Shown here piece after piece: positions 10,921-22,068 of a stretch of DNA of 64,000 bases. Below the pieces are notes generated by a model that saw only the letters and a program-made list of their open reading frames with translations, did not search any database and was not told where the DNA came from. The DNA comes from Gymnothorax reevesii. Its lineage: Eukaryota; Chordata; Actinopteri; Anguilliformes; Muraenidae. Made by a program: the position numbers and the translations under genes. Within the stretch, counting starts at the first letter, position 1; the number at the start of each line of letters is the position of its first letter. The stretch covers positions 71,653,607 to 71,717,606 of the forward strand of contig CM056586.1 of the NCBI GenBank assembly GCA_029721435.1, given 5' to 3'.

Positions 10921-11144
10921 GCCAGTTTTACGTCTTTAGCGACTCTGCTGGCTGAGCTTTTGAAAGCTGACGTTAAATATGTTTGGTGTCCAAGTTGTCA
11001 ACAGGCATTTGACCAAGTGAAGAGCCTGTTGCTTTCAGATCCTCTGCTTGCAGTCCCGGGCTGTATCTGCCTTTACAGTAGCTAGTTGATGTCAGTGATG
11101 TCAGGCTTCGAGCGGTTTTGTTACAGGGGGACAAAAATGGGGTA
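10921..11144 (+). pseudogene. Ty3/Gypsy retrotransposon pol fragment (RT-RNase H junction)
   Basis: From 10921 the frame reads ASFTSLATLLAELLKADVK, then YVWCPSCQQAFDQVKSLLLS and DPLLAVPG, before a stop at 11083-11085. This is the stretch just after the polymerase palm in Ty3/Gypsy elements, where a W-x4-QQAFD-LK motif leads into RNase H. After a one-base shift, VDVSDVRLRAVLLQGDKNG follows, matching the first RNase H strand (D-S-GAVL-Q). The expected glycine is changed and the frame is broken. No LTRs, protease, integrase or polymerase core are seen, so it is an isolated dead fragment. Confidence 0.75.
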
Positions 11145-11756
11145 TAAGGATCAGCTGGCGACTTCTCTAATATATAAAATGTTCTACATGCTTTACATTG
11201 TTGTAAAAGAAAGAAGCCCAGGCTGTTTTTTAGGCCCTCTAATATTTTGATGTATGTGTTCTAGTTTGTTAATATATACCAATCATAACCCATTCACTTT
11301 TTTTCCATTCTCTTCAAATCCAAATCAAAGGTTGATGCAGTGCCCCTTGTTTTTTTCAATCCTGTTTGGTTATGCCTCATTTAGGGCAAAGAAAAAATAT
11401 ATGCACCATCATGAGCAGCTTTGGTGTAAAATGCCATTTGATGGATACAGTTTGCCAATCAACCCTTTATATTTTTACTATCCCAGTTTTACTGTACTCT
11501 TCAAGCAATTCTTACCTTCCTGCGATGTTGCACAGCACTCAGTAAAAATTTGAACATGAACAACTCCGCCTCCCTCCAAAGTCCCACCCTCTTCCGCCTG
11601 ATTGACAGACTTTTACAAAAAATATATAAATGATATGGTAGTTCATCAGACTAAAAAGGTAATTAAACGTTACGAGGGCATTTTATTTCATACCACATAT
11701 AGAATTGAATGTTATTTCATTACTGTTGGTTAGTTTTCACTTACCGGTGCCTCTGA
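11145..11756. other. No recognisable gene or repeat
   Basis: AT-rich sequence. The open frame across 11254-11553 is low-complexity and has no identifiable domain. Confidence 0.45.
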
Positions 11757-11856
11757 ATCTGACTCCATTGACCCGTTTCACTCGCGCTGATCACTTCCTC
11801 GCTCCGCACGTAATATTTTTTTCGTAGGAGAGTGAAACGGGTCAATGGAGTCAGAT
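11757..11856. repeat. Perfect 27-bp inverted repeat with 46-nt loop
   Basis: The arms at 11757-11783 (beginning ATCTGACTCCATTGACCC) and 11830-11856 are exact reverse complements over all 27 bases. Outside the stem, CCTC and GAGG pair again after a 3-nt offset, so the fold extends a little. The loop is GC-moderate and ends in a T-run with CGTAGGA. Perfect arms in otherwise decayed DNA point to a recent origin or to selection. It may be a very short MITE or a transcribed hairpin. Confidence 0.75.
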
Positions 11857-12735
11857 GAGGCGCGTGACTCGCAAGCGGTGACAGCGGGAGTCAACTGGAA
11901 GGGGCGCTGCGACAGATGACAGACAGGAAGCTCGACAAATCATTTTATTGGGACAGAAGAAAATGATTGGTCAGACTTTTATCAGAAATATATGAGAGTT
12001 TTACAAAAGAAAAGTGTAAAAATGCCATAAAAGGTAAGAATTGCTTTAAAAGTGCTTCCTCTTGTCCCAAAGTTCCTGCGTCAGGAAAAGTGGGAGGGGG
12101 AGGTGGTATTGGACAGTGATGGGGTAATAAAGGGTTGTTCATCTAAATGATTTGATTTAATTGGATGTTTGCAAACATTAGGGCAATAACTGTTTTACTC
12201 GTACGCGTCTGTCTTGTTTGGCCTTTTGTCATTTGATGTGGCCACTTTGAGTTTCTACTAACTGTCTTTTTCTAGCCAATTGTGTTGAAATCTCCAAGCA
12301 ATATAGTTTCGTCTTAATGCTGATGAAAGGACACATTGCAAGAGGGAGAGCTGTACTAGATCACAATGTTAAGATTTCATCTTATGTGATTAACAAGTAT
12401 TTAAGAGCAGACATTCTAAATCAAATGTTGCCATTTTATTTCAGAGCACTTGAAGGTGTGTCTGATACATATTAGGACTTCCCACTTCTTTCCCCATTGA
12501 ATAATCTAAATATTTAAATGATCTCCAAAAATTCCCTTCAGTTCCGATTTTATGTCTCAAATTACCTTTGCACCCCAGGCAGTCAAAAGTGAAGTTGGTT
12601 TACAGTCCCAAATGAAGATGACTCTATTTCTGTAGTTGAGTGAAGACAACCATCAGTCCGAACACTTGACATTTCACTTGTAAGGACTCAGATGTGCATC
12701 TTCACTCAGCAGTAGTAGGAGCAGTTCTGTGCCTA

Positions 12736-12875
12736 AGGCTGCTTTCACACTGGATCCAAAAGGAATTTTTCGCACGACAGATTACATTCAGGGTCAATTC
12801 AAAGAGGCGAATACACGCAAAACTGTAATCTGTTCTGCGAAAAATTCCTTTCCGTCCAGTGTGAAAGCATCTTAA
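12736..12875. mobile_element. Foldback MITE with GCTTTCACACTGG ends
   Basis: The left arm AAGGCTGCTTTCACACTGG pairs with the right arm, reverse-complemented AAGATGCTTTCACACTGG. Pairing continues inward through AAAGGAATTTTTCGCA and ACAGATTACA against their counterparts near 12825-12855. TAAG flanks both sides and could be part of a target duplication. The element is non-coding; the open frame on the minus strand across 12702-12944 is incidental. Confidence 0.7.
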
Positions 12876-13099
12876 GACGGGAGGTGTGCTATCTCCTCTA
12901 TGTCGGCCTTCACCTGTTGAACCATGCTGACTAACTGTTGCCAACAGGTAGAGGAAACTGTAAAGTATCCATGGCCAAAAAATGTTCTGCTGTGTTCAGC
13001 CCAGAAATTTTGGCAGAGGTATTCAATATTTGATCCTCTCCCACAATGCGGCTTTGTCCCAGTAGGATGAACTAAAGCCAAGTTTTAACCGCATCTTCA

Positions 13100-16000
13100 C
13101 TTCATCTCCTTTGGAAGTCCATACAAAGAGAATTTACAGAAAACAGCATCTTACCAGCATGGCGATACGCACTTACCAAACTCTGCTCGGCCTCCGTTCT
13201 ACCTCCCTTTATTCGAAGGCACGCCAAACTAGCCGCAGCTGAGGCATAATGCAAATATTTTACATCATTGGTGTAGACATATAACAGAAGATCAGGCTGA
13301 ACTCTAAAATCTCTGTGAGTTCAGGGGCTGTGCTTTCTGTCTGAGATGTTTGCAGATGTTTTACACGCACAAAAACTATATGTCATGCAAAAAAGGAGAA
13401 AAACTGAAGAAGGATATGACCCTTTTAAATTCAATTTTCTCTGTTTTAACTCTTCAAGTGCTAAATTATTTTTTATGAAACACCAGCACACGGAACACTT
13501 CAGCGCTGAGTCAATCAGATCAGAATTTCTTGCTCCTCAAAGCCAAAAATATCTGTTTCAATTTCTACACATTCAGCATTTTCATCATTAAGCACACCAC
13601 CATCACTTGACCTGCTCTCTAACGCCAGCATTTAGAAAAAATGAGTGGTCAAAATCCACAGAAGAAGAATATTGTAATGATTCATTCATGGGATGATAAT
13701 GCAGAAAGAAACTGTCAAAGAGCTCACACTAGGGCCCCTAGCAACCGATTCCCAACGTGGCTGCGCAAATACTAACCTGACTGGTACAGTGAAACACACC
13801 AAACCCCCAAAACACCTTTTGCCGTGACTAACAGTTGTGGCTGGAAACTTCCTCGCGGCAATAGCCGCGATCAGCAGCCGTTATGATTATTGTTATCGCG
13901 GTTATAGTTGTGACTAGTGCTTAAAGGGTTAATTTTGGGGGCATTGTTCAATTTAAAACTCCAGAGTATGTTTTGCCTTATGAGTTGGAAAAATATGCAA
14001 TCACATATTTTCAGAAATGTTTATACATTTTAATACCTTTTTATTAATGTAAAAAAAACCCCACGATGAACAATTTCCTCTGCCGTGTCAGTTCGAGTTC
14101 TGCAGAGCTGGCGACTCAAAGAATTGTCTGTTTGGCTACATTCAGTGTGATCACCTCATTTAAAGCGGCAAAACAACCAAAGGGACTATCCGGCTGTTTT
14201 GCCAGAAGTTTTGTGATTACCAAATAAAAAAGAAACTGTCGAGGTGCTGTAAGTAGAGCTTCACACAAGGGCCTAATTGGTAGTCTTGCAGATCATTTGA
14301 CTGCAGGGAACAGAGCAATTGGCTCAGCGCTGTTACTCTTGTCACATCGCGGAGGATAAATGAGACGGCTTGACGGCTGCCGCCGCCGCAGATGAACTAC
14401 TGGAGGGAAATGTGGAGGTGGTCCTGAGGTCTATTCATCTGGGAGCCGAGGCTCGTGTTCTGCATGGCTGTGTTCAAAACCAGGAGTGTAATTCACTCTC
14501 ACGTTTCGCTGCCTCATTTCGAGTTCCGTCGCCCGAGGCCCGCTTTCTGAAGAGAACATGAAGTGGCCGTGGCAGAATTAAAAGCGGGATAGAGGTTAAA
14601 ACAGACAGGGGCTCAGCTAATAGCTGCCTTGTCATGCTATATGCTCACTGCGCCGATGGATTCAGCGCGAAGCTGAGAGAAATGAAGCAATCATAACGAC
14701 GGTGCTCACGAAATCTAAAATCACAAAACTTGTATTTCTCACAAGCCCAGTAATGCGAGGCCAATTGCTGCCATCAGAGAGAATGAAAGAGAAAAAGAAA
14801 GATGGACCAGCGATAGGCAGATTGTGCCTGGTAGCTGGTAGCCCTGTCAGTGAAGTGGATTTATCTGACAATGTTTTTTTTTTTTTTTTCAAAAGGTTGC
14901 CCTCCCGTTGTGAGCGAAGTGGTGAAGCGGTAATTATGATCAGCAATCAACTGAGGTTATGATGGGAACAGCGGTAATTTTTTTTTCTTTAAATACATGA
15001 CACAGGAGCTCAGAAAATCAGCAGAAGCAGGCAGTAATTATGGAGACATCCTTCAGTCTGATGAGACCGAGCTCAAATTGCTCTTCCCAGCGCAAAAAAA
15101 AAAAAAAAACTCGACAAGGCTCCCCTGAAAATAAATTTACTACAGATCTCCAAATACACCCACATCTGGGTGAACAAAGGAAGGATTCTAATGTGGAAGC
15201 TCACAGAAGAAACCTTGCACAAAAAAAATGGGAAAGACATGAGTTTAAACACAATTCGGTCCACCGGTCTCCAAGTTGCAGCCTTAAGCTTTTGAAAGTA
15301 AGAATGAGGTCCAAATACAAATAATTAAGGGAAGGGGGAGGGTATTGATAATTTGTGGAAGATCTCTCTGTGCCACAGGCAAAGACAGTTTCTCGAAGCT
15401 CTCCAACCTCGGTGTGCTACAGAAAAATATTTATGAGTAACTTAATTGCGGATGTTTGAATTTGTAATTTAAATGTCATTAACGGTATTCTGCTTCACAA
15501 TAAATTTGCTTTTCCAGTTCTCAGCGCTGATGATATCAAGAAAACAGGGGTATGGTTAAGCTATTTACAGGACACTTTATTTTCATAATAGATGATCCTG
15601 TTCACAATTAGCATGCGGGTAATTTCAAACAGAAATCTCTCTCCCCTTGGAGGAAGTTGGATTTAATTATTACCGCTTTTCTGCCTCAGCCGTTCCTGTC
15701 TTTGCCGTACGTGTAAAATTCAAATCCTATTAACTGAAATAACATTTTAAATACTGCAGTGTGCCGCACTACAAGGGCATAAAAGCTATCTGTAATAACA
15801 TATTTAAGAGATAGACAAAGATTATCATGAAAAGGTCCATTTTTTTTTCTTTCAGACATCTAAATGAGCCCATACATGATCGTATCGTCTATCGTAGATA
15901 ATGTCAGTGAGGCAATGCGTACTTCGGTTATTCTTTGCCGGTGGGGGGAAATATTTTACCAATACTAAAGAAAAATAATATTACTCTCGTTAATGGGTCA

Positions 16001-18880
16001 AAATCCCTTTACTGCCATATAAATTGTACAATGTAATCTCATTAAGTGTGACGTCCAATGTCCCTTCCCGTTATTCTGTCAGTCATTAAGTCAAACGTGG
16101 AAGTGATTTATTTCTGGAAATTAATTTTATTTTACAAGTCAGCCAATACACAATTTTACTTCATCTGTAGCAAAATAATTGCTTCAGCCTGGTTTAAAAA
16201 AAACCCATCTGCTAGTATTCTGCCACGAAATGCATTAGATTCTGAGAGATGAGTCAAAACAGTGATGGGTTACACAGGACTCAAAATGATGAGCAAAATG
16301 GTACTTCACAATAATGTTACCAGCTTGGCAGCTATTACAACTGCAATCGGATGTAAACTCTGACAAACCGTGTAAAAAAAAACTGCTCAAAAGTCAAAGT
16401 GAAAATTACAATGAAAGATGACTTAGTCACTTGTCTGTTCATTGACATAATGAGGTGTGAAAAATTGTGGATACTGCTTGTAAGGCCTCTCTGAATTTCA
16501 ATTTTCTTTACAGCATTTCTGCAGCTGCTGCATAATTTCATTTTATCATCTGTCTCAAGTGAGCTGAAATGCATGCTTAAAAGCTCAATTTTATGGTTTA
16601 ATAGCAATAAAAAAGAAAAATTAACTTCAGCTCCCCGAGTTGCTATTGACCTTTGCCTCGTAGTCACCACTCAAGAGAACAATGGCACCGGACATGTGGA
16701 TCAATTTTTTTCTTTTTCCAGAACCTGAGGGCCTGCCTGTGTTGGCCACTGTTCATTACTGACTGGCTAACCTTGTTAAAATACACATGAATGAGAAGGC
16801 TGTTGCAGTACGCATATACGCGTGCAGCCAGAGTCGCTGAGAGAGAGCCCTGCCTCGTCCGTAGACAGGGATGGACTGAAAAAGTTCAACGCCTGCTTTC
16901 ATCACCAACTGTCAAATGGCTGTTGGAGCAATAGTTGCAGAAATAAATTTGCATTCCAGTGCTCTGTAACTGACAATAATGGATTTTTCCATGGGTTTTG
17001 CAGCAACAACTGTGATCAAATACTTCTGCTAATTGGGGATCAGTCTCTCACGTCACTGTGGAGCGTACTCCCCCACTCAAAAAAAAAAAAAGAAAAGAAA
17101 AAATTGCAAGGTTTTCCAGCCCATTCCCTGGCTTTTATTTTATTCCCTTTGAAAAATTCTGCTTTTAGTGGGAGTCCCTTTACCGGTAATGTGCTGTCCT
17201 GTGATTGGCCACCAAACAAAGCAAGAACTTACTGAGGCAAAAAAAGACTATTCGGACGCAGTTTGAAAGGTTAAGCAAGACTGTAGAAGCCAGTGCATAG
17301 GTAATCTGTTTCTGTCGTAGAGACCTAGGGGAATTTCCAATCATGCGTTTCAAATGCTGAGATGGAAAAGGGGTTTCTAACGGCTAAGTTGGAGCATCTT
17401 TAAAATCAACATTCTTTGAGCAGTTAAACAGTGGAGATGACTGTACAGATGGTCTGAACTGGGGAAAAAGTACTTTCCACAATAGTGCTCTTTAATTGCA
17501 GCAAATATGGTATGATATCAGCAGTCTGGGCAGGGGAAGTGTTGATGCCTAGTCTAGGAAATGGTCATGAAGTAGTTTGGGCTCCAAAGATTTTTTAAAG
17601 TAATGTTTCTTAATCACACAGTCCAGACAACTCAGGAAGGTACTCGCAAGTAAACATAAGTAGCTTGATCGTTGGTGGGAGATGCCTGGAGCAAATGTTT
17701 TTAATCACCAGGAATGAAGATCACGGCTCAAACATCTCTGATATTATGCTGATCCCTAGCAGGGACAATGCAGTCTTGGTCAGTTCCCTTGGCTGCACCT
17801 CTCTTTTTCCCCACAAAGGCTGCTTTGTTGAAGGAGCCAACGCTATTAAACAATTGGCTGCTCCTTAGAATTTAGCTGTATGATGTAAATTGGAGGAGAT
17901 TGGGTCATTTTTCCTAGTAATTAAAGCTGTTCTATGGATTGTCACTTATTAGACACACTGCAATTACCGCTCTGATTGAGATTAAAAAATATTTCAGAAA
18001 ACTTCAACTGTCACCATAAACCTCTCCAATTCTTTATACGCTAATGTCTTAAGCATCACAGTGTGATAAATTATTGAGTGGGCGGATAGAGGTCCTTCAG
18101 CAGTGATGAAAGACTATAGTCAGTGGTCCGTCATCTGCAAACTACCATTAAACAAATTTTGATTGGACTCCAAGTCAGGGCCGCTCATGTTAATCCGTGG
18201 CCGTGAGAGAGGCCCTTAAGTGGCAGCCATGAAAAAACAGACATCTGCTCAAGTCAGCTTGGCAACCCAACGCAAGCACCTGCATTTTATTGCGGTTAAA
18301 AAATAAAATCCATTTTATAATTATACGCAAATCTAATCCGAGGGAACAACTTGCCTTCTGGCAGACCGTTTTGAAGTGAAGCGGTGAGAGTCTCCAACCA
18401 CTCCACGAAATCCATTACAATCAAAATGACGTTCATTAGAATTTACAACTGTCTTGTTTGCCTACCGTAAGCCTGTTTGTCGAGCGCGCTCCTATCATCC
18501 AGATTAAATACCACTAAGGGAAATTCAATTTAGGCGACACGCTTTTATACGGTGAGATCAAAGGAAATATTTTGCCGGTGTTACATTCTCAGCGAGAGAC
18601 GGGCGACAGCAGCTCAAACGAGGCTCAGAAGATAAGTCCCGAGGACAGCGGGAGTCACGTGTCAGAACCCATAAACGCCTCTGTGTCGAACCCACACGGA
18701 ACGCAGGCTGCCGTTTGGGGTCCTGTCAGGAGCGATTAGCAGCAGCATGGCCGCTCTTCGTGGGCTAGCAGACCCCGTGATGGGCGCACATCTGGGGAAG
18801 GATCTATCTGGGGATATTAGCTCGTCTGCGCTCACATATGGCACATGTGCTCTCGTCCCCGGCTGCGGGTCTTTCGCCAG
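13100..18880. other. Long single-copy stretch without recognisable genes or transposons
   Basis: I find no exon with a recognisable domain and no repeat family. The open frames here have no identifiable homology. It contains A- or T-runs near 14870, 15095 and 17080, and several patches rich in TAAT/ATTA cores (for example 15420-15700). Low repeat density over about 6 kb contrasts with the rest of the window and would fit an intron or regulatory intergenic DNA. That is inference only. Confidence 0.4.
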
Positions 18881-18891
18881 CCCCAGGATAA

Positions 18892-18893
<2 letters not shown>

Positions 18894-18943
<50 letters not shown>
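18894..18943. repeat. (AG)n microsatellite
   Basis: An AG dinucleotide run of about 50 bases within a GC-richer patch (18590-19100). A glutamate-arginine repeat frame through it is an artefact of the repeat. Confidence 0.95.
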
Positions 18944-18947
<4 letters not shown>

Positions 18948-20029
18948 TTCAGTCAGCCAAGCCGTGGTGCAGCACATGAATGCTGAATATTTTGCAAATC
19001 AGCATTCCCCCATCCTCCAGCGGGATAACCCAGCTGAGCCCCTATACCCTGCGCCCCGACTGCTCGCGGCACATTGCTGATTGATTACCTCCACTCGCAT
19101 GTTGAGTCCTGGGGTAATGATACACCCGTGCATGTGTCCCTTGTGTTTTTGTGTGCATGCCAGTGGGCGGGAGTATTTTGCTAGATGGATCCGTCAAGGG
19201 GTCGTGGGACGATCTGTTAAAAGCATCGGCCTGCCACACTTTAAGGCAACTGCTTTCGTTGAAGCCTCTGGTTCATGCTGAAATGTTAGAGCCAAGTTAC
19301 CAGCTGCAATCACCAACCATGAAAAATAGGTTCGTTATTCAGACAGGCAAAGTGGGACGATGGATAGGTAAGATCCATCCAGAGCTGAAATGCGCCAAAA
19401 TCAGGATACAGCTGGAGTTTGGGCAAATTGCCCAAATATCTGCTGTTGCAGGAGTTCCAGACCTGCACTCAAGCGCCGGCAGAAGAGTGAGATCCTGCAG
19501 AATCTCAGACGAGACCCGGAGACAAAGACAGGCTCCACGTGTGTAGAGCGTGCTGAGGCAAGTTGTGTGTCACCTGGGCTGATATGCGGACATTTAGGGA
19601 GGCTTTTTCATTTAAGACCTTGCGACTGGCAGGGACGCATTGTAAATAAATAAACATTAGTTCAGCGCTGCCACAGCTGACTTATTTTACTTAATTTGAG
19701 ATTTATTTAAGCAGGAGGCCTGACTGAGACATGTCAAGAAAGAAGTACAAAAAGTAATTCAATAAACAAAACTGGCATCACTTAAAATTGTAGCCAATTC
19801 CTGGTATTCGGGACATGGCAATAAAATGCAGTCCTACTTATTCTAACCAGAGGAACAGAAACCAACTTGCCATGCAAGCAGTGTGGCAAGATATGGCTTG
19901 ATTTGAAATAAAACACATTTGTAACACATGATTTAGTGCCAGGTATTACAACCCTCGCCCTTCTCGCATGTTTTAGCTACTCAGTGAGTTGATACAGTTT
20001 TCGGGTGCATATGAGCTTGGGTTTGAACT
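18944..20029. other. Single-copy, moderately GC-rich sequence leading into a repeat array
   Basis: The frames at 19151-19546 and 19390-19653 overlap in different phases and show no recognisable domain. I cannot support a gene. From about 19940 the text begins to resemble the tandem array that follows. Confidence 0.4.
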
Positions 20030-21870
20030 TTCAAGGTCACTAAAAGTCAAAGGTCATAATGTCATTTTGTCGCCATACCACCAGTTACCATATGTGATCA
20101 ACAGTAACCAAGTGGCCATGCACAGAGGTGTATGAGATATAGCCTTCTGAAATCTTGTGACCTTTGGTTTCACCTTTCAAGGTCACTTAAGGTCAAAGAC
20201 CATTGTGTCATTTTAATTTCCATGTCTGATTTCCTATGTGTAGCTTTTGAGATACAGTGTGAATTAGGCTATTCAGATCAAAGACCTTGACCCCCCTGAC
20301 CTTTGACCCCTAACGGTCTTTGAAACTATGCACTTTTCACAATAGCTATGATACGACTACTTTACACTTGAAAAGGGAAACTTCTGGCGTTATTTTGGTA
20401 TAAATCAGACCATTTTTGACAGAGTTATGAGCAAAAAATTATTCTTATCTTTTCATTGACTTTTCACCTTGACCTTGACCCAATTTGTTCCAAAATTAAA
20501 TGACATCTATTACGGGTCATGGTCCAACTATTGGCCAAATTTGGTATAAGGCAGTGTTTTTCTTGTTATCTTGCTAAAAAACAAAGAAACGAACCAACAA
20601 ATAATTGCACCAACCAAGGTGATGACAACACCCTTTCCCTACCCCTTCAGTGGGGGTGGGGTAACAAATAAATACAATAGTAATCTTGTCAATATTTTAA
20701 AGACTTGTCAGCTTAGCATTAAAAAAATAGGACCAAGGGTCCTGTAGCTTACTGGCAAACAATTGTGATGATACAAGTTATGAACATTTCATGTGAACTT
20801 TGACCTTCGAATTATTGAAGGTCAGTGTCAAGGTCACTAAATAAAAGTTCACATACTTTTATATGACCCCCTGTACGCAATCCTAAGCTCTGAAGCAGTT
20901 TTGGTGATACAAGTCATTGAAAATTCAATATGTCAATTGTGACCTTTAAAGGTCACAGAGGGTCAAGTTGAGGTCAGCAAACGGACTTCATATATGACTT
21001 TCTAAATGTCTCTAATCAAAACTTGGCTCCATCTGTCACCATTTTGGTGATAAAAGTCAGGGTAATTTCACTGCCGAGTTTGACCCTCAAAGGTCACTGA
21101 CAGTCAAGTTGAATGCCACCAAATGAAAGTTCCTATGCGACTTCCTCGATGTCTGTAACACAAAACTTGGCTCCATCTGTGACCATTTTAGTGACACAAG
21201 TCATTGAATTTTCGCTAGGTCACATCTGACCTTTGAAGGTCAATACAAAGGTCACCAAATGAAAGTTCATATGTGACTTCCTATATGTCTCTAATACAAA
21301 CCTTGGCTCCATCTGGGACCATTTTGGCAATACAAGTCATTGTAATTGTATTAGGTCAAGTTTGACTTTCAAAGATCACCAACAGTCAAGTTGATTGTTC
21401 ATGTGAAACTTCCCTTAAATCTGTGATATAAACTTGGGCTCCATCTGTGACTTTTTTAGTGATTAAAGTCAATGAATTTTCACTAAGTCAAGTTTGACCT
21501 TCGAGGGTCAATATGAAGGTCACCAAATGAAAATTCATATGATTTCCTATACGTCTCCAGTACAAACCTATTCCCTACATGTAACAATTTTGCTGCTGTA
21601 GTTAATTGAAATTTCACAGTTAAGTTTGACCTTCGAAGGTCATTGAAGGTCAAGTTCAAGGCCACCAGATGAAAGATCATATATGATTTCCTGTTCAATA
21701 CACATGTTCCCAATCTTCAATATTTTCAAGCCTAGAAGCCTTTGAAAATTGTAATATTTTGCTTGACCTCTAGTTTGACCTTTCCAGGTCAACTTTAACA
21801 CCTCCAAAATATAGGTCACATATAACTTCCTATATGTTAATGATACAAACTTAATCTCTATCTGCAACCA
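20030..21870. repeat. Degenerate 135-145 bp tandem array dense in AGGTCA/TGACCT half-sites
   Basis: From about 20740, diverged units recur roughly every 132-149 bp. They are marked by the phrases CTTGGCTCCATCTG, ACCATTTTGG, ACAAGTCATTG, TTTGACCTT and GACTTCCTATATGTC. The region from 20030 is a more decayed prefix. I count about 28 exact AGGTCA or TGACCT hexamers. Most units carry an everted pair with 4-bp spacing, including perfect 16-bp palindromes at 20940-20955 (TGACCTTTAAAGGTCA) and 21627-21642 (TGACCTTCGAAGGTCA). AGGTCA is the nuclear-receptor half-site core. The array is seen directly; receptor binding is inference. Confidence 0.75.
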
Positions 21871-22067
21871 TTTACCTTCCACTGGCAATTTTGCCCATTC
21901 TCTTTAAGATACAAGTACAGCGCCCCCACTAGACTGACTTCCATCGATTCAATCAAAATGGCACTCGCGCTGCATAAAGTGTATCAAGGTGAGTTGATTG
22001 CCAGATTTAGAAAAAAAAAGTTATCCGACAGTTTTTGAGAAATAATTTTTTGAAATTTCAAGTCATA
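21764..22067 (+). repeat. Array-end module A with exon-like ATG and GT donor
   Basis: The module starts in TGACCT-bearing array sequence and runs through CAGCGCCCCCACTAGACT and GATTCAATCAAA. It reaches ATGGCACTCGCGCTGCATAA at 21957, then ATCAAG followed by GTGAGT, a good 5' splice donor. The short reading frame starts MALALHKVYQ. It is repeated at 23438-23750 with roughly 80 percent identity by eye, keeping the ATG, the donor and the TTGATTGCC stretch after it. It could be a first coding exon, an untranslated exon or a promoter-like end of a repeat. CAAAATGGC also resembles a YY1 core. No downstream exon is identified. Confidence 0.45.
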
Positions 22068-22068
22068 T

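Noticed and set aside
16822..17235. 137-codon open frame as a gene or exon
   Set aside because: It crosses a lysine-rich A-run and has no recognisable domain or splice context.
18880..18960. Glu-Arg repeat protein
   Set aside because: A reading frame through an AG microsatellite.
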